In this document: one piece after another, positions 36,254 through 43,742 of the stretch | How the letters are laid out: every line of letters starts with the position of its first letter | Numbering within the stretch: position 1 is the stretch's first letter | NCBI GenBank assembly: GCA_946479855.1 | Contig: CAMLHL010000011.1 | Span: forward strand, 1 to 51,360 | Length of the DNA: 51,360 nucleotides | Reading direction: 5' to 3' | Source: an uncultured Pseudomonadota bacterium | Lineage (GTDB): Bacteria > Pseudomonadota > Gammaproteobacteria > Burkholderiales > Rhodocyclaceae | The notes under the pieces: model-generated | What the model was told of the DNA's origin: nothing | The model's input: only the letters and a program-made list of their open reading frames with translations | Database searches by the model: none | Position numbers and translations under genes: made by a program

Positions 36254-39200
36254 TCAGTCGGTCGCTTCGGCAATCACGTGCCGGGCCGCCGAAACGAGGA
36301 TGGCGTCCGGCCGTTCGGCGACGATTTCGGCCACATCGTTGAGCAGCAGGTCGCCGGGACCGGCCAGGCCGCAGCGGAAATCGGTCACGAAATCGACGTA
36401 GGGCAGTTCCTCGATGAAGTCGAGCAGCACCGAGCGGTAGATGTGGCCGCCGAAATCGAGCTGGCGGTCGGCGGTAAAGGCCCACGGCGACAGCGCCTGG
36501 ACGATGGCGGCATGCAGTTGCTGGCGGCTGTGGTCGAAAGGAAAGCCGGCCCGGAAGCGGACCTTGAAATCGAGCCGAATGGCCTGGTAGGCCGGGTTGC
36601 GCAGGCGCACCGTGACCTGCGGCGAAGCATGGGCCTGGGCCAGCTCGGCCATCTGCGTCAGCGTGTCGAGATCGACCTTGGGTTGCAGCAGGTCGGGCAG
36701 GTGGCGGTTGCGCAGGTCGGGAACGGCGACGATCAGCACCTGGCCGGGTGCCATCCACGAACTTTCACCGGCATGCGGGATGCACTTGACGCGATGCACG
36801 CCGGGAAAGTTCTCGAGCAGCAGGCGCTCGTAATCCCAGGGCGTGATGCAGCGCTGCCGATGGCGCAGGCGCTCGGCAGCGCGGCGGTTGAGCATGGCGG
36901 CGCTTTCACCGGCCCGGCCGGCGAAGCTGGCGTAGGGCTGGCGCACCTGCTTGAGCCCGGCCGGCGGCGAGCGCAGTTTGGCGATGCTGCCCGGGGCCAG
37001 TGTCTCGACCACCGGCCCGGCAGCGGCCGACCAGTCGCGGACGACCTCGACGGCGTTGGCCTGGACGGCAAGCAGCCGGCAGGCCGCCGCGCTGTCCTGA
37101 TGTATCGCCGCCTTGAGCCAGACGGCGCCGGCCGGCAGCCAGCTGTTGTCGGTCGTCGTCGACCGCGACAGCACGAGGCCGACCAGGCCGCTGGCGCGCA
37201 GGCCGTGACTGGTGTCGATGGCGATTTCCTCGGGCGCCACCGGGCGCCAGTGGTTATCGCAGAGCACCGACCAATTGACCGGCTGCGCCTGCCGTTCGGG
37301 ATCGGCGCTGCCCTCGGCGACCTGCAGCAACAGGTGGATGCTGTCGCCGGCGTCGACGCCTTCGACACCGACGATGAATTCGCCCGCATCGGGATAGGCC
37401 GGCAGCAGGCCGATCTTCTTGTCAGCGACCCAGGCCAGCGCGCGACGCAGGAACGGATGTTCGCGGCGCGGGCCGAAAGCGCCAACGTGGAAAAACTGCA
37501 GGTCGAGCGATGCGGCGAAGGCATCCTGATCGTCGCGCGTCAGGTCGGCGACCGGCGACTGCGCGGCGTAGGCCAGGGTGATTTCCTGCACCGTCGGCGT
37601 GTACGGCTCGTTGAGCACCTTGGGACTGCTCTGGCGCGCCTGCTGCATCGTCTCGCGGCGGTAGTCGGCGTGCAGGAAATCGTCGACCAGCGCCACCGTC
37701 ACGAAGCCGTTGCGCACCGCTGGCGGCGACACGTTCTCCTGCCGGAAGACCGGCTGCGCCTTGACGAAGCGCTTGCCGAGCAGGCGGCTGACGAAACTGC
37801 CGCCGGAGAGCAGCGAGTAAACGAAACCCTGGGCCGAGATGGCCGGCAGCAAGGCAACGGCCGGCGCATTCGGGCTCAGCGTGGTGACGCCATCGATGCG
37901 GTTCATCAGGTTCAGTTCGCGCGAGGTTTCGCTGCCGCTGCCGTCCTGGTAAACGAGGCGGGCGGCGACACCGCTGCTGATCGCTGCGGCATTGGTGTAA
38001 TCGGCGTACCAGCTGGCGAAACTGGCCGGCGCCCCCTGCCAGCGCAGGCGGATCTTCAGGTCGGTCAGCGGCTTGGCCAGCGCCTCCGCGCAGCCGATCA
38101 TGAAGCGCCCGCCCTTGACCGGCTGCGGCCCGAAGGGCTGGAAGGCCTTTTTCGGGTTGAGGGCACCGAAGTCGTTTTCGAGAGTCAGGGTTTTCAGGCC
38201 GTCGACCGTCACACTCAGCCGCGCCTTGTCCAGACGCAGACTGGCCAGCGCCGCATAGGCACTGGCCGCCTCGGGCCGCAGCAGCCACTGGACGACCGGC
38301 AACGCCGTCGAGAAAGCGGCGCCATGCAGCCTGGCGTCGTAATCGATCACGGCAGCGTCACCGTCCGGCACCGTAAATCCGAGCTTCAACTGTCCACCGG
38401 CCAGCGCGCCAGTCAGCGGATAGGGCCCGAGCCAGCCTTTTTCGCCGCTGACGAAAGCCTGCAGGCAGTCGGCGATGCCCTGCCCGTCCAGCCCCTGGCC
38501 TTCGGCGAAGGCGACATCGAGGAGCGCCGCCACCTCGCGCCGTCCTTCGCGCAGACGGAGCAGCGACGAGGCCAGCGCGAAGCCGAGCGGCGCTGCGGCC
38601 AGCCCGGCATGACCGAAGGCCGGCCAATGCGGGGTGGCCGGATCGAGCGGCGTGCCGAGACCGTCGGCCGAATTGGCCTGCGGTGCGAAGCGGACACCGC
38701 CGGCGTCGCGATAGACGCTGTGCAGGGCGGCGACCCGGCCGTGGCCGATCACGGTGTCGCGCAGCGGCGCATAGAGTCGTTCGCTGCCGTCCACGCCCTG
38801 GCCGGCGGTGAAGCGGTGGGCCGGCGTGATGGCCAAGGGCGCCGCGCCCTTCTTCAATTCGAGCGTCAGGTGGGCATGTTCGGGCAGCGCCGGCAGCGGT
38901 TCGAAGCCGAGGACGCGGCGATACTGGAAATCGAGGTGGCGGGCGGTCAGGTCATTGAGCGCGCCACGCGCCGGTTCCAGCATCTCGAGGAAGGCGCCGA
39001 ACAGGCCGAGATGCGGCGGCAGGCCGCCATCGTCGCGGGCCAGCATTTGCTCCGCGCCGGCCGGGAAAAGGCGCTGCCAGTCGCCGTCGGCCTGGTCCGG
39101 ATCGAAACCGTAGAAGCGCAGGCGGGCCGCCAGCCGACGGGCCTCGGCCACCCGCTCGGCCGGGCTACGCTCATCAACCGGCGCGAAGGCCGGATCAAGG

Positions 39201-39274
39201 GCGGCCGGCGAGCGGTCTTCCTGGCTCTGGCCGAGACGGGCGATTTCGTTTTGCAGGATGCGGTCGCTGGCCAT
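36254..39274 (-). CDS. eCIS baseplate J-like protein, Afp11/Afp12-like (1006 aa)
   Basis: The N-terminal third resembles baseplate proteins (GLFGAFLEMLEPARGALNDL, then HLDFQYRRVLGFEP). The C-terminal ~180 residues have the baseplate J end pattern: RHRQRCITPWDYERLLLENF, VKCIPH, then VRLRNPAYQAIRLDFKVRF and FGGHIYRSVLLDFIEELPY. These regions contact gp25 and the neighbouring wedge in known tails. The large size fits Afp12-type proteins. Its ATG follows the gp25 stop by 8 bases with only a weak ribosome site, suggesting translational coupling. Confidence 0.88.
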   Translation of the reverse strand: MASDRILQNEIARLGQSQEDRSPAALDPAFAPVDERSPAERVAEARRLAARLRFYGFDPDQADGDWQRLFPAGAEQMLARDDGGLPPHLGLFGAFLEMLEPARGALNDLTARHLDFQYRRVLGFEPLPALPEHAHLTLELKKGAAPLAITPAHRFTAGQGVDGSERLYAPLRDTVIGHGRVAALHSVYRDAGGVRFAPQANSADGLGTPLDPATPHWPAFGHAGLAAAPLGFALASSLLRLREGRREVAALLDVAFAEGQGLDGQGIADCLQAFVSGEKGWLGPYPLTGALAGGQLKLGFTVPDGDAAVIDYDARLHGAAFSTALPVVQWLLRPEAASAYAALASLRLDKARLSVTVDGLKTLTLENDFGALNPKKAFQPFGPQPVKGGRFMIGCAEALAKPLTDLKIRLRWQGAPASFASWYADYTNAAAISSGVAARLVYQDGSGSETSRELNLMNRIDGVTTLSPNAPAVALLPAISAQGFVYSLLSGGSFVSRLLGKRFVKAQPVFRQENVSPPAVRNGFVTVALVDDFLHADYRRETMQQARQSSPKVLNEPYTPTVQEITLAYAAQSPVADLTRDDQDAFAASLDLQFFHVGAFGPRREHPFLRRALAWVADKKIGLLPAYPDAGEFIVGVEGVDAGDSIHLLLQVAEGSADPERQAQPVNWSVLCDNHWRPVAPEEIAIDTSHGLRASGLVGLVLSRSTTTDNSWLPAGAVWLKAAIHQDSAAACRLLAVQANAVEVVRDWSAAAGPVVETLAPGSIAKLRSPPAGLKQVRQPYASFAGRAGESAAMLNRRAAERLRHRQRCITPWDYERLLLENFPGVHRVKCIPHAGESSWMAPGQVLIVAVPDLRNRHLPDLLQPKVDLDTLTQMAELAQAHASPQVTVRLRNPAYQAIRLDFKVRFRAGFPFDHSRQQLHAAIVQALSPWAFTADRQLDFGGHIYRSVLLDFIEELPYVDFVTDFRCGLAGPGDLLLNDVAEIVAERPDAILVSAARHVIAEATD

Positions 39275-39282
39275 GATTGTCT

Positions 39283-39729
39283 TTAGCGGCTGCCACCCGG
39301 CGCCATCGCCGCGCGCAGCTCGTTGCTGTCGGTTTTATAGAACGGGAAAACGAGGTTGAAGCGCGAGTTGGTGGCGCGCACCTCGTAGTCGAGCCGGATG
39401 TTGAGCTGGCCGGTATTGGCGTCGGGGCTGTCGACGCTGAGGGTGATCACCCTGATGCGCGGCTCGTAGATCAGGATGGCGGTGCGCACGCGGTCGAGCA
39501 GCAGGGTGCGCAGGGTCGTGCTCATCGGCTCGAACATCAGTTCATGCATGTCCAGGCCGTACTTCGGTTCGAACATCCGTTCGCCGGCCACGGTGCCGAA
39601 CAGGAGGGACAGGCTCTCGTGGATATCGCTCTCGTCCGACACCATCACCGCGCCGCTGCCGGAAAAACGCGGCGGAAAACTCCAGCCGGTGCCGAGGAAG
39701 GAGGCGTAGTGCTCGCGGGAATCGCTCAT
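39283..39729 (-). CDS. gp25/GPW-like baseplate protein, Afp9-like (148 aa)
   Basis: This small baseplate protein is related to T4 gp25. The family core is visible: HESLSLLFGTVAGERMFEPKYG, which carries the conserved EPxYG-type loop, followed by the RIRVITLSVDS strand. In contractile tails gp25 forms the inner baseplate collar that nucleates sheath assembly. The start MSDSREHYAS at 39729 is chosen for its GGGAG ribosome site 8 bases upstream. It sits between the PAAR gene and the baseplate J-like gene, as in other eCIS loci. Confidence 0.9.
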   Translation of the reverse strand: MSDSREHYASFLGTGWSFPPRFSGSGAVMVSDESDIHESLSLLFGTVAGERMFEPKYGLDMHELMFEPMSTTLRTLLLDRVRTAILIYEPRIRVITLSVDSPDANTGQLNIRLDYEVRATNSRFNLVFPFYKTDSNELRAAMAPGGSR

Positions 39730-39808
39730 GCGCACGCTCCCGCGGCGACTGAGCGAATGCTGCGGTCCACCGGGCAAATCAGCCAAAAATGGAATTTCAT
39801 GACGGGCC

Positions 39809-40087
39809 TCATCCGATCATCACCGTCGGGCTGCCGACCGCCGCCGAGGCGCCGCACAGGCAGCTGTCGCCGACGCGCAGGGCCGGCCGGCCGCCGATCA
39901 GCACCGTCGTGCTGCCCATCGGAAACGGGCTGACCGTCGGCTGGTGGCTATTCGGCGGCAGCCCGCAGACATGCAGGTCGCCGGCCACCGCCGCCGGCTT
40001 GCCGGCGACCAGCACGGTCGCCACGCCCGGCCCGCTGATCGTTCCACCGTGGTTGCTAAGATCGCCGACAGAGGCTGCTGCTGGCAT
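39809..40087 (-). CDS. PAAR-like spike-tip protein, Afp10-like (92 aa)
   Basis: The protein consists of one PAAR-type unit: MPAAASVGDLSNHGGTISGP, VATVLVAGKPAAVAGDLHVC, then STTVLIGGRPALRVGDSCLC and VMIG. The strands and the Cys/His residues (HVC, CLC) are those that fold into the pointed, metal-stabilised cone. It caps the VgrG-like spike and pierces the target membrane. The start at 40087 has a GGGAGA ribosome site; an upstream extension reads through the spike gene in another frame. It is 10 bases after the spike gene. Confidence 0.88.
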   Translation of the reverse strand: MPAAASVGDLSNHGGTISGPGVATVLVAGKPAAVAGDLHVCGLPPNSHQPTVSPFPMGSTTVLIGGRPALRVGDSCLCGASAAVGSPTVMIG

Positions 40088-40097
40088 CGCTGTCTCC

Positions 40098-41822
40098 CTA
40101 GTTAATCTGGACCATGGCGCCGCTGAGCTTGGCCATGCCGCCACCCTTGAGTTCGGCGCTGGCACTGCCTTCCAGCTTCAGTTCGCTGCCGGCCTTGATC
40201 TCGAAAGCAGTCGAAGCTTCCATCCGGCTTCCGGTCCCGGCCTTCAGCTCGACTGCCTTGGCGCTCTCGAAGTGGATGCCGTCGCTGTCCATCCTGATCT
40301 TGTTGCCGTTCTGGTCGGCCAGGGTCAGCGACTTCTCGTCCTCGCTGAGGACGATGGAATTGCCGGCCGGCGTCGAAAGCGTCAGCGCGATCTTGTCGTC
40401 ATCGAAATGCACGGTCATCCCGGAGCGGGTCTTCAGCATCTTTTCGTTGTTGTCGTCCGACCCGGTCAGCGGCGCCGGCTTGGCGCTGCTGTGCAGCATG
40501 CCGAGGATGACCGGATAACGCGGATCGTCGGCCAGGAAGCCGACCGTCACCTCGTCGCCGATCTCCGGACGGAAGAAGAAGCCGCGGTCGTCGCCGGCAT
40601 CGAGACTGGCCACCCGCGCCCACAGGCCGTCGCTGGCCAGGCCGAGCTGCGGCAGGCGGATGCGGACGCGATGCTCGCCCGCCGGGTCTTCATTGCTGCT
40701 GACGATACCGATCTGCAGCCCGGAAACGCTCGGCAGCAGCGCACCGTCCCCCGCCCTGGGGGGCGCTTCCTGATCGACGCCGCCGAACTGGAGATGCGTC
40801 TTCCAGCCGTCAACCAGGCTGAATTCGTGGCGCACGCCGGTGACCAGCGCCTTGCCGTTGAAGCGCCGGCCAAGGCCGGCCAGTTCGACGACGACGCCGG
40901 GCTTGACGCTGGGGATGCCGGCACACTTGCCGCGCCCGGCGACCTGATCGACCCGACGATAGAGGGCAATGCCATCCACCCAGGCCTGCACTTCGGCTTC
41001 CGGCAGCGCCGGATGACGGACATCCAGCGAGCGGTCGGCAACGCCGGCCAGTTGGTCGCTGCCAAGGTTGCCGGGCGGCGTGAAGGACGGCGAGGCGCCG
41101 GTGACCTCGACCAGCGCCTGGCTGGCCGCATCCCAGCTCGCCCCATGGCACTCGGCATGCTGCCGGCGGGCGTCGATCTCGCCTTCGAATTCGAGCAGCG
41201 TCGCACCGTACTGCAAGGTGCAGACGGTAGCGCCGTCCAGCGCCGGTTGGCGCACCACAAGCTTGTCGCCGTCACACCAGACCAGCTGGCCGTTGGCCCG
41301 TGCCCGGGCAAGCAGGAAATCCCAGTCGGTGCTCTGGAACTGCAGCATCTGCCCGTGTTTCAGCGTGGTCGCCTCGACCTCGGCGGCGACGCCGGCCGCC
41401 CCCAGCACGGCTTCGATGATCTCGCTGTCGCTCTGCTCGAAGAAGTCGGCCGAATGATCGGCCACGGCCAGTTTCATTGCGGCATGCCGGCAATCGACAA
41501 CCAGTTGCGAGGCCGCCGCATCGCGCACCCGCACGCCCTGGCGCACGACCGTGCCGGAAAATACCGACGTGCAGTCGCGCCCGGCCCCAGCCAGGATTTC
41601 GATGCGTTGCCCGGGCGTGAACAGCCCGCCGTCGCTGAGCGGAAACTGGCCGCTCGCCGCGGCGCCATCGACATAGACCAGGCGGGCCGAGGCGATGCGG
41701 TTGGCGGCCACGCTGATGCTCAGCGAGAGCAACTGGTGCTCGCGCGGCACCGCCTCGCCACCGGCCTTGACGGTGAATTCGCGATGTTCGGCGGCGATGG
41801 GCAGGGCGCGGGTTTCCGGCAC
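40098..41822 (-). CDS. VgrG-like spike / baseplate hub protein, Afp8-like (574 aa)
   Basis: The start is a GTG (PETRALPIAA) just behind the LysM gene, with GGAG inside that gene's end. Residues 1-350 form the hub part resembling gp27/VgrG (LLSLSISVAANRIASARLVY, then LLARARANGQLVWCDGDKLVV). Residues about 380-450 form the OB-fold (VRIRLPQLG, EIGDEVTVGFLADDPRYPVI). The C-terminal 110 residues are a beta-helix with short repeats ending SGAMVQIN. The trimer forms the central needle on which PAAR sits. No extra C-terminal effector domain is fused. Confidence 0.93.
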   Translation of the reverse strand: MPETRALPIAAEHREFTVKAGGEAVPREHQLLSLSISVAANRIASARLVYVDGAAASGQFPLSDGGLFTPGQRIEILAGAGRDCTSVFSGTVVRQGVRVRDAAASQLVVDCRHAAMKLAVADHSADFFEQSDSEIIEAVLGAAGVAAEVEATTLKHGQMLQFQSTDWDFLLARARANGQLVWCDGDKLVVRQPALDGATVCTLQYGATLLEFEGEIDARRQHAECHGASWDAASQALVEVTGASPSFTPPGNLGSDQLAGVADRSLDVRHPALPEAEVQAWVDGIALYRRVDQVAGRGKCAGIPSVKPGVVVELAGLGRRFNGKALVTGVRHEFSLVDGWKTHLQFGGVDQEAPPRAGDGALLPSVSGLQIGIVSSNEDPAGEHRVRIRLPQLGLASDGLWARVASLDAGDDRGFFFRPEIGDEVTVGFLADDPRYPVILGMLHSSAKPAPLTGSDDNNEKMLKTRSGMTVHFDDDKIALTLSTPAGNSIVLSEDEKSLTLADQNGNKIRMDSDGIHFESAKAVELKAGTGSRMEASTAFEIKAGSELKLEGSASAELKGGGMAKLSGAMVQIN

Positions 41823-41825
41823 GGT

Positions 41826-42539
41826 CTATTTCTCCAGCGGCGGGAAGAACAGCTCGGTGCCCGGCGCGATATGCCGAAAGTCATCGAGCCCGTTAGCTTC
41901 GGCGACGCGCAGATAGAGCCGCGGGTCGCCGTAGATGGCCTGGCATAGCGCCGGCAGCCGGTCGCCGGCCTTGACGATGCGGCGATGGGTGAGGTCCGGC
42001 GACTGATCCTGGGCCATGGCGACGCGCGTCCGGTCGTCGGCGTTGTCGGTGAAGACGGCCGTAATCACGGCACGCAGCGGCACGCCGTCGGCCCGGAAGA
42101 GCTTGTAGGCGATTGAGGCGCTTTTCAGCACGCAACGCTTGACCTGCAGCGTGCCCCAGGCCACCTTCAGGTAATTCGGCCGGTGGATGTCGCCGTTGTA
42201 GCCGGTCACCGTCTGAAACTTCTCGACCTCGGCCTGAACCTCGGCCGGCCGGCCGCTGGCCCCGGTGCCGTCGATGAAGAAGGTCAGCGACAGGTCGCCC
42301 GGCTTGATCTTCTTGAACTCCATGCGGCTGTTGGTCGTTCCCGAGCCTTGCGCGGCGTCGTACTCGACCTCGTAGCCGAGCGTGATTTCGGCCGGATTGA
42401 CGTAGGCGGCAAACTGGCCGATCGGCTGGTCGCTGTAATCGGCCTGGGCATGGGCCAGGATGCTCAGTTTCTCCAGCGCGCCATTGGGCGTGCCGCCGAT
42501 ATCCAGTTGCCCGAGGCCGGCGCCCATTGCCGAACGCAT
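41826..42539 (-). CDS. LysM-domain hub protein of the injection system, Afp7-like (237 aa)
   Basis: The N-terminal ~160 residues resemble tube- and hub-associated proteins of contractile tails (FAAYVNPAEITLGYEVEYD, then GDLSLTFFIDGTG). The C-terminal ~55 residues are a LysM-like fold: RRIVKAGDRLPALCQAIYGD, PRLYLRVAEANGLDDFR and PGTELFFPP. In Afp and PVC this protein links tube to spike. The start at 42539 has a strong GAGGAG ribosome site. The gene follows the tiny DUF5908 gene by one base after its stop, indicating tight coupling. Confidence 0.88.
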   Translation of the reverse strand: MRSAMGAGLGQLDIGGTPNGALEKLSILAHAQADYSDQPIGQFAAYVNPAEITLGYEVEYDAAQGSGTTNSRMEFKKIKPGDLSLTFFIDGTGASGRPAEVQAEVEKFQTVTGYNGDIHRPNYLKVAWGTLQVKRCVLKSASIAYKLFRADGVPLRAVITAVFTDNADDRTRVAMAQDQSPDLTHRRIVKAGDRLPALCQAIYGDPRLYLRVAEANGLDDFRHIAPGTELFFPPLEK

Positions 42540-42540
42540 C

Positions 42541-42711
42541 TCAGGGCTCCTCACAGTCGCGCAGGATATCCAGGATGCGGGCGACGCACTCCTCGACCAG
42601 CGCCTGTCGTTCGCCTGCCGGCAACGTGCCGGCGGCGGCCGGACTGGTGCCGCCGGCTTCGCCATTGCCAACTTCGACGGAAATCACCACTTCATCGATG
42701 ATGATGGGCAT
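42541..42711 (-). CDS. DUF5908-like small eCIS protein (56 aa)
   Basis: A very short gene runs from ATG 42711 to TGA 42541-42543. It starts MPIIIDEVVISVEV, the pattern of the tiny DUF5908 proteins that sit between tube and LysM genes in many contractile-injection clusters. It ends in an acidic helix (ERQALVEECVARILDILRDC) with two cysteines. The role is unknown; an Afp6-like or assembly-factor position is suggested by gene order. It starts 9 bases after the second tube gene's stop, behind GAGG, and its stop is one base from the LysM start. Confidence 0.75.
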   Translation of the reverse strand: MPIIIDEVVISVEVGNGEAGGTSPAAAGTLPAGERQALVEECVARILDILRDCEEP

Positions 42712-42720
42712 ATTCGCTCC

Positions 42721-43164
42721 TCAGGGCTTGTCGACCGTAAAGTACTGATAGGCCAGTTGTATCGACTCGACGGCAAAGCTGTTGTTGCTGGCATTGAAAT
42801 CGCCGACCGCCCACTTGGTTGGCCAGGCGCCGATCACGTGCCAGGTCATCAGCGGCTCGTGCGACTCGTTGAGCAGATGGATATCGATGCTGCACGGCTC
42901 GATCTTGTAATCGACGATGCATTGCCTGATCCACGTCCAGACAGCGGAGTTCCTGAGCAGCCCGCGCTTGAGGACCAGCTCCGGATACTTGGCCCGGGTA
43001 GGGTATTTCTGCACAAAGCGGTTCTCGCCGCCCTCGGCCACTTCCTCGCTGCCCATCTCGACCGCCAGCCCGCCGACCTCGGTGAAGCGCGAATCGTCCC
43101 CCCCCGAGAGGCCGACGAATTCGACCCGGAAGTGGAAACCGACCGGCGGATAGTACTGGGCCAT
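42721..43164 (-). CDS. Phage-tail-tube-like protein, second copy, Afp5-like initiator (147 aa)
   Basis: This tube protein of the T4 gp19-like family begins MAQYYPPVGFHFRVEFVGLS and continues FTEVGGLAVEMGSEEVAEGG, KRGLLRN and a C-terminal strand pattern like its neighbour's. Compared with the main tube it has a shifted middle (YPTRAKYPELVLKRGLL) and ends SIQLAYQYFTVDKP. Its position just before the hub genes suggests it forms the first tube ring, joining tube to hub (Afp5 type). It has a GGGAAATAG ribosome site. It is separated from the first tube gene by 113 bases with no gene. Confidence 0.9.
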   Translation of the reverse strand: MAQYYPPVGFHFRVEFVGLSGGDDSRFTEVGGLAVEMGSEEVAEGGENRFVQKYPTRAKYPELVLKRGLLRNSAVWTWIRQCIVDYKIEPCSIDIHLLNESHEPLMTWHVIGAWPTKWAVGDFNASNNSFAVESIQLAYQYFTVDKP

Positions 43165-43277
43165 GGCTATTTCCCTACGCCATTTCTGGATCGGTCACGC
43201 CGTAAAGACGAGCCGATGACAGCGGCCTGGCGCGGCAAGGCGAAGTCGGCAAAATCAGGGCGGGCCCGCACATGGCA

Positions 43278-43712
43278 TCAACCGTTCTGGATCTCTAGGC
43301 CTTCATGCGCCAGCTCGATGGCCTCGATCGCCACCTCGTTGCCGGAAGCCTTGAGTTGCGGCCCTTCGACCTTGACCGGGAAGGCATTGAGGGCCCGCCA
43401 GGTCATCACCGGATTATGGCTTTCGTCGAGCAGGCTGATCGTCAGGTCGCGGCGTTCGACGGTATTCAGCTTGATCGTCGACAGCCATTTGAAAAATTCA
43501 TTGTCGGCCTTGATCACGCCGCGTTTCAGCGTGATGTTGCTGAATTTGCGCAGGCCGGGCATCTTGATCGACGAGTATTCCATGAAGGAGCCATCGCGAT
43601 ACTCGATGGCCTGGTTTTCCTGGGTCAGGCCGGTCACCTCGGAAAAGCCGATACGGGTGCCGCCCCATTCGACACGGAAATGAAAGACAGGCAGCGGATA
43701 TTGTGCAGGCAT
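43278..43712 (-). CDS. Major inner tube protein, Afp1-like (144 aa)
   Basis: This T4 gp19-like tube subunit begins MPAQYPLPVFHFRVEWGGTR, then SEVTGLTQENQAIEYRDG and MPGLRKFSNITLKRGVI, which are typical of eCIS tube proteins. Hexameric rings of it build the tube through which cargo passes. It has a good length for the family. An AAAGGA ribosome site lies upstream. It is followed by a 113-base gap containing the 10-bp palindrome GCGGGCCCGC (43260-43269), which might form a weak attenuating structure that raises the ratio of main tube to downstream proteins. Confidence 0.92.
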   Translation of the reverse strand: MPAQYPLPVFHFRVEWGGTRIGFSEVTGLTQENQAIEYRDGSFMEYSSIKMPGLRKFSNITLKRGVIKADNEFFKWLSTIKLNTVERRDLTISLLDESHNPVMTWRALNAFPVKVEGPQLKASGNEVAIEAIELAHEGLEIQNG

Positions 43713-43742
43713 GGTGAATGTCCTTTCGGGTCAGGAGGCGGA

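Noticed and set aside
30601..41948. Very long forward-strand open frames opposite the eCIS operon (up to about 1900 codons)
   Set aside because: The reverse strand encodes recognisable baseplate, spike and tape-measure proteins; the forward frames have shadow-type composition and no start context.
43165..43277. Possible small gene or terminator between the two tube genes
   Set aside because: Only a short GC palindrome without T-run and no credible start codon with ribosome site; mentioned in the tube entry as a possible attenuating structure.
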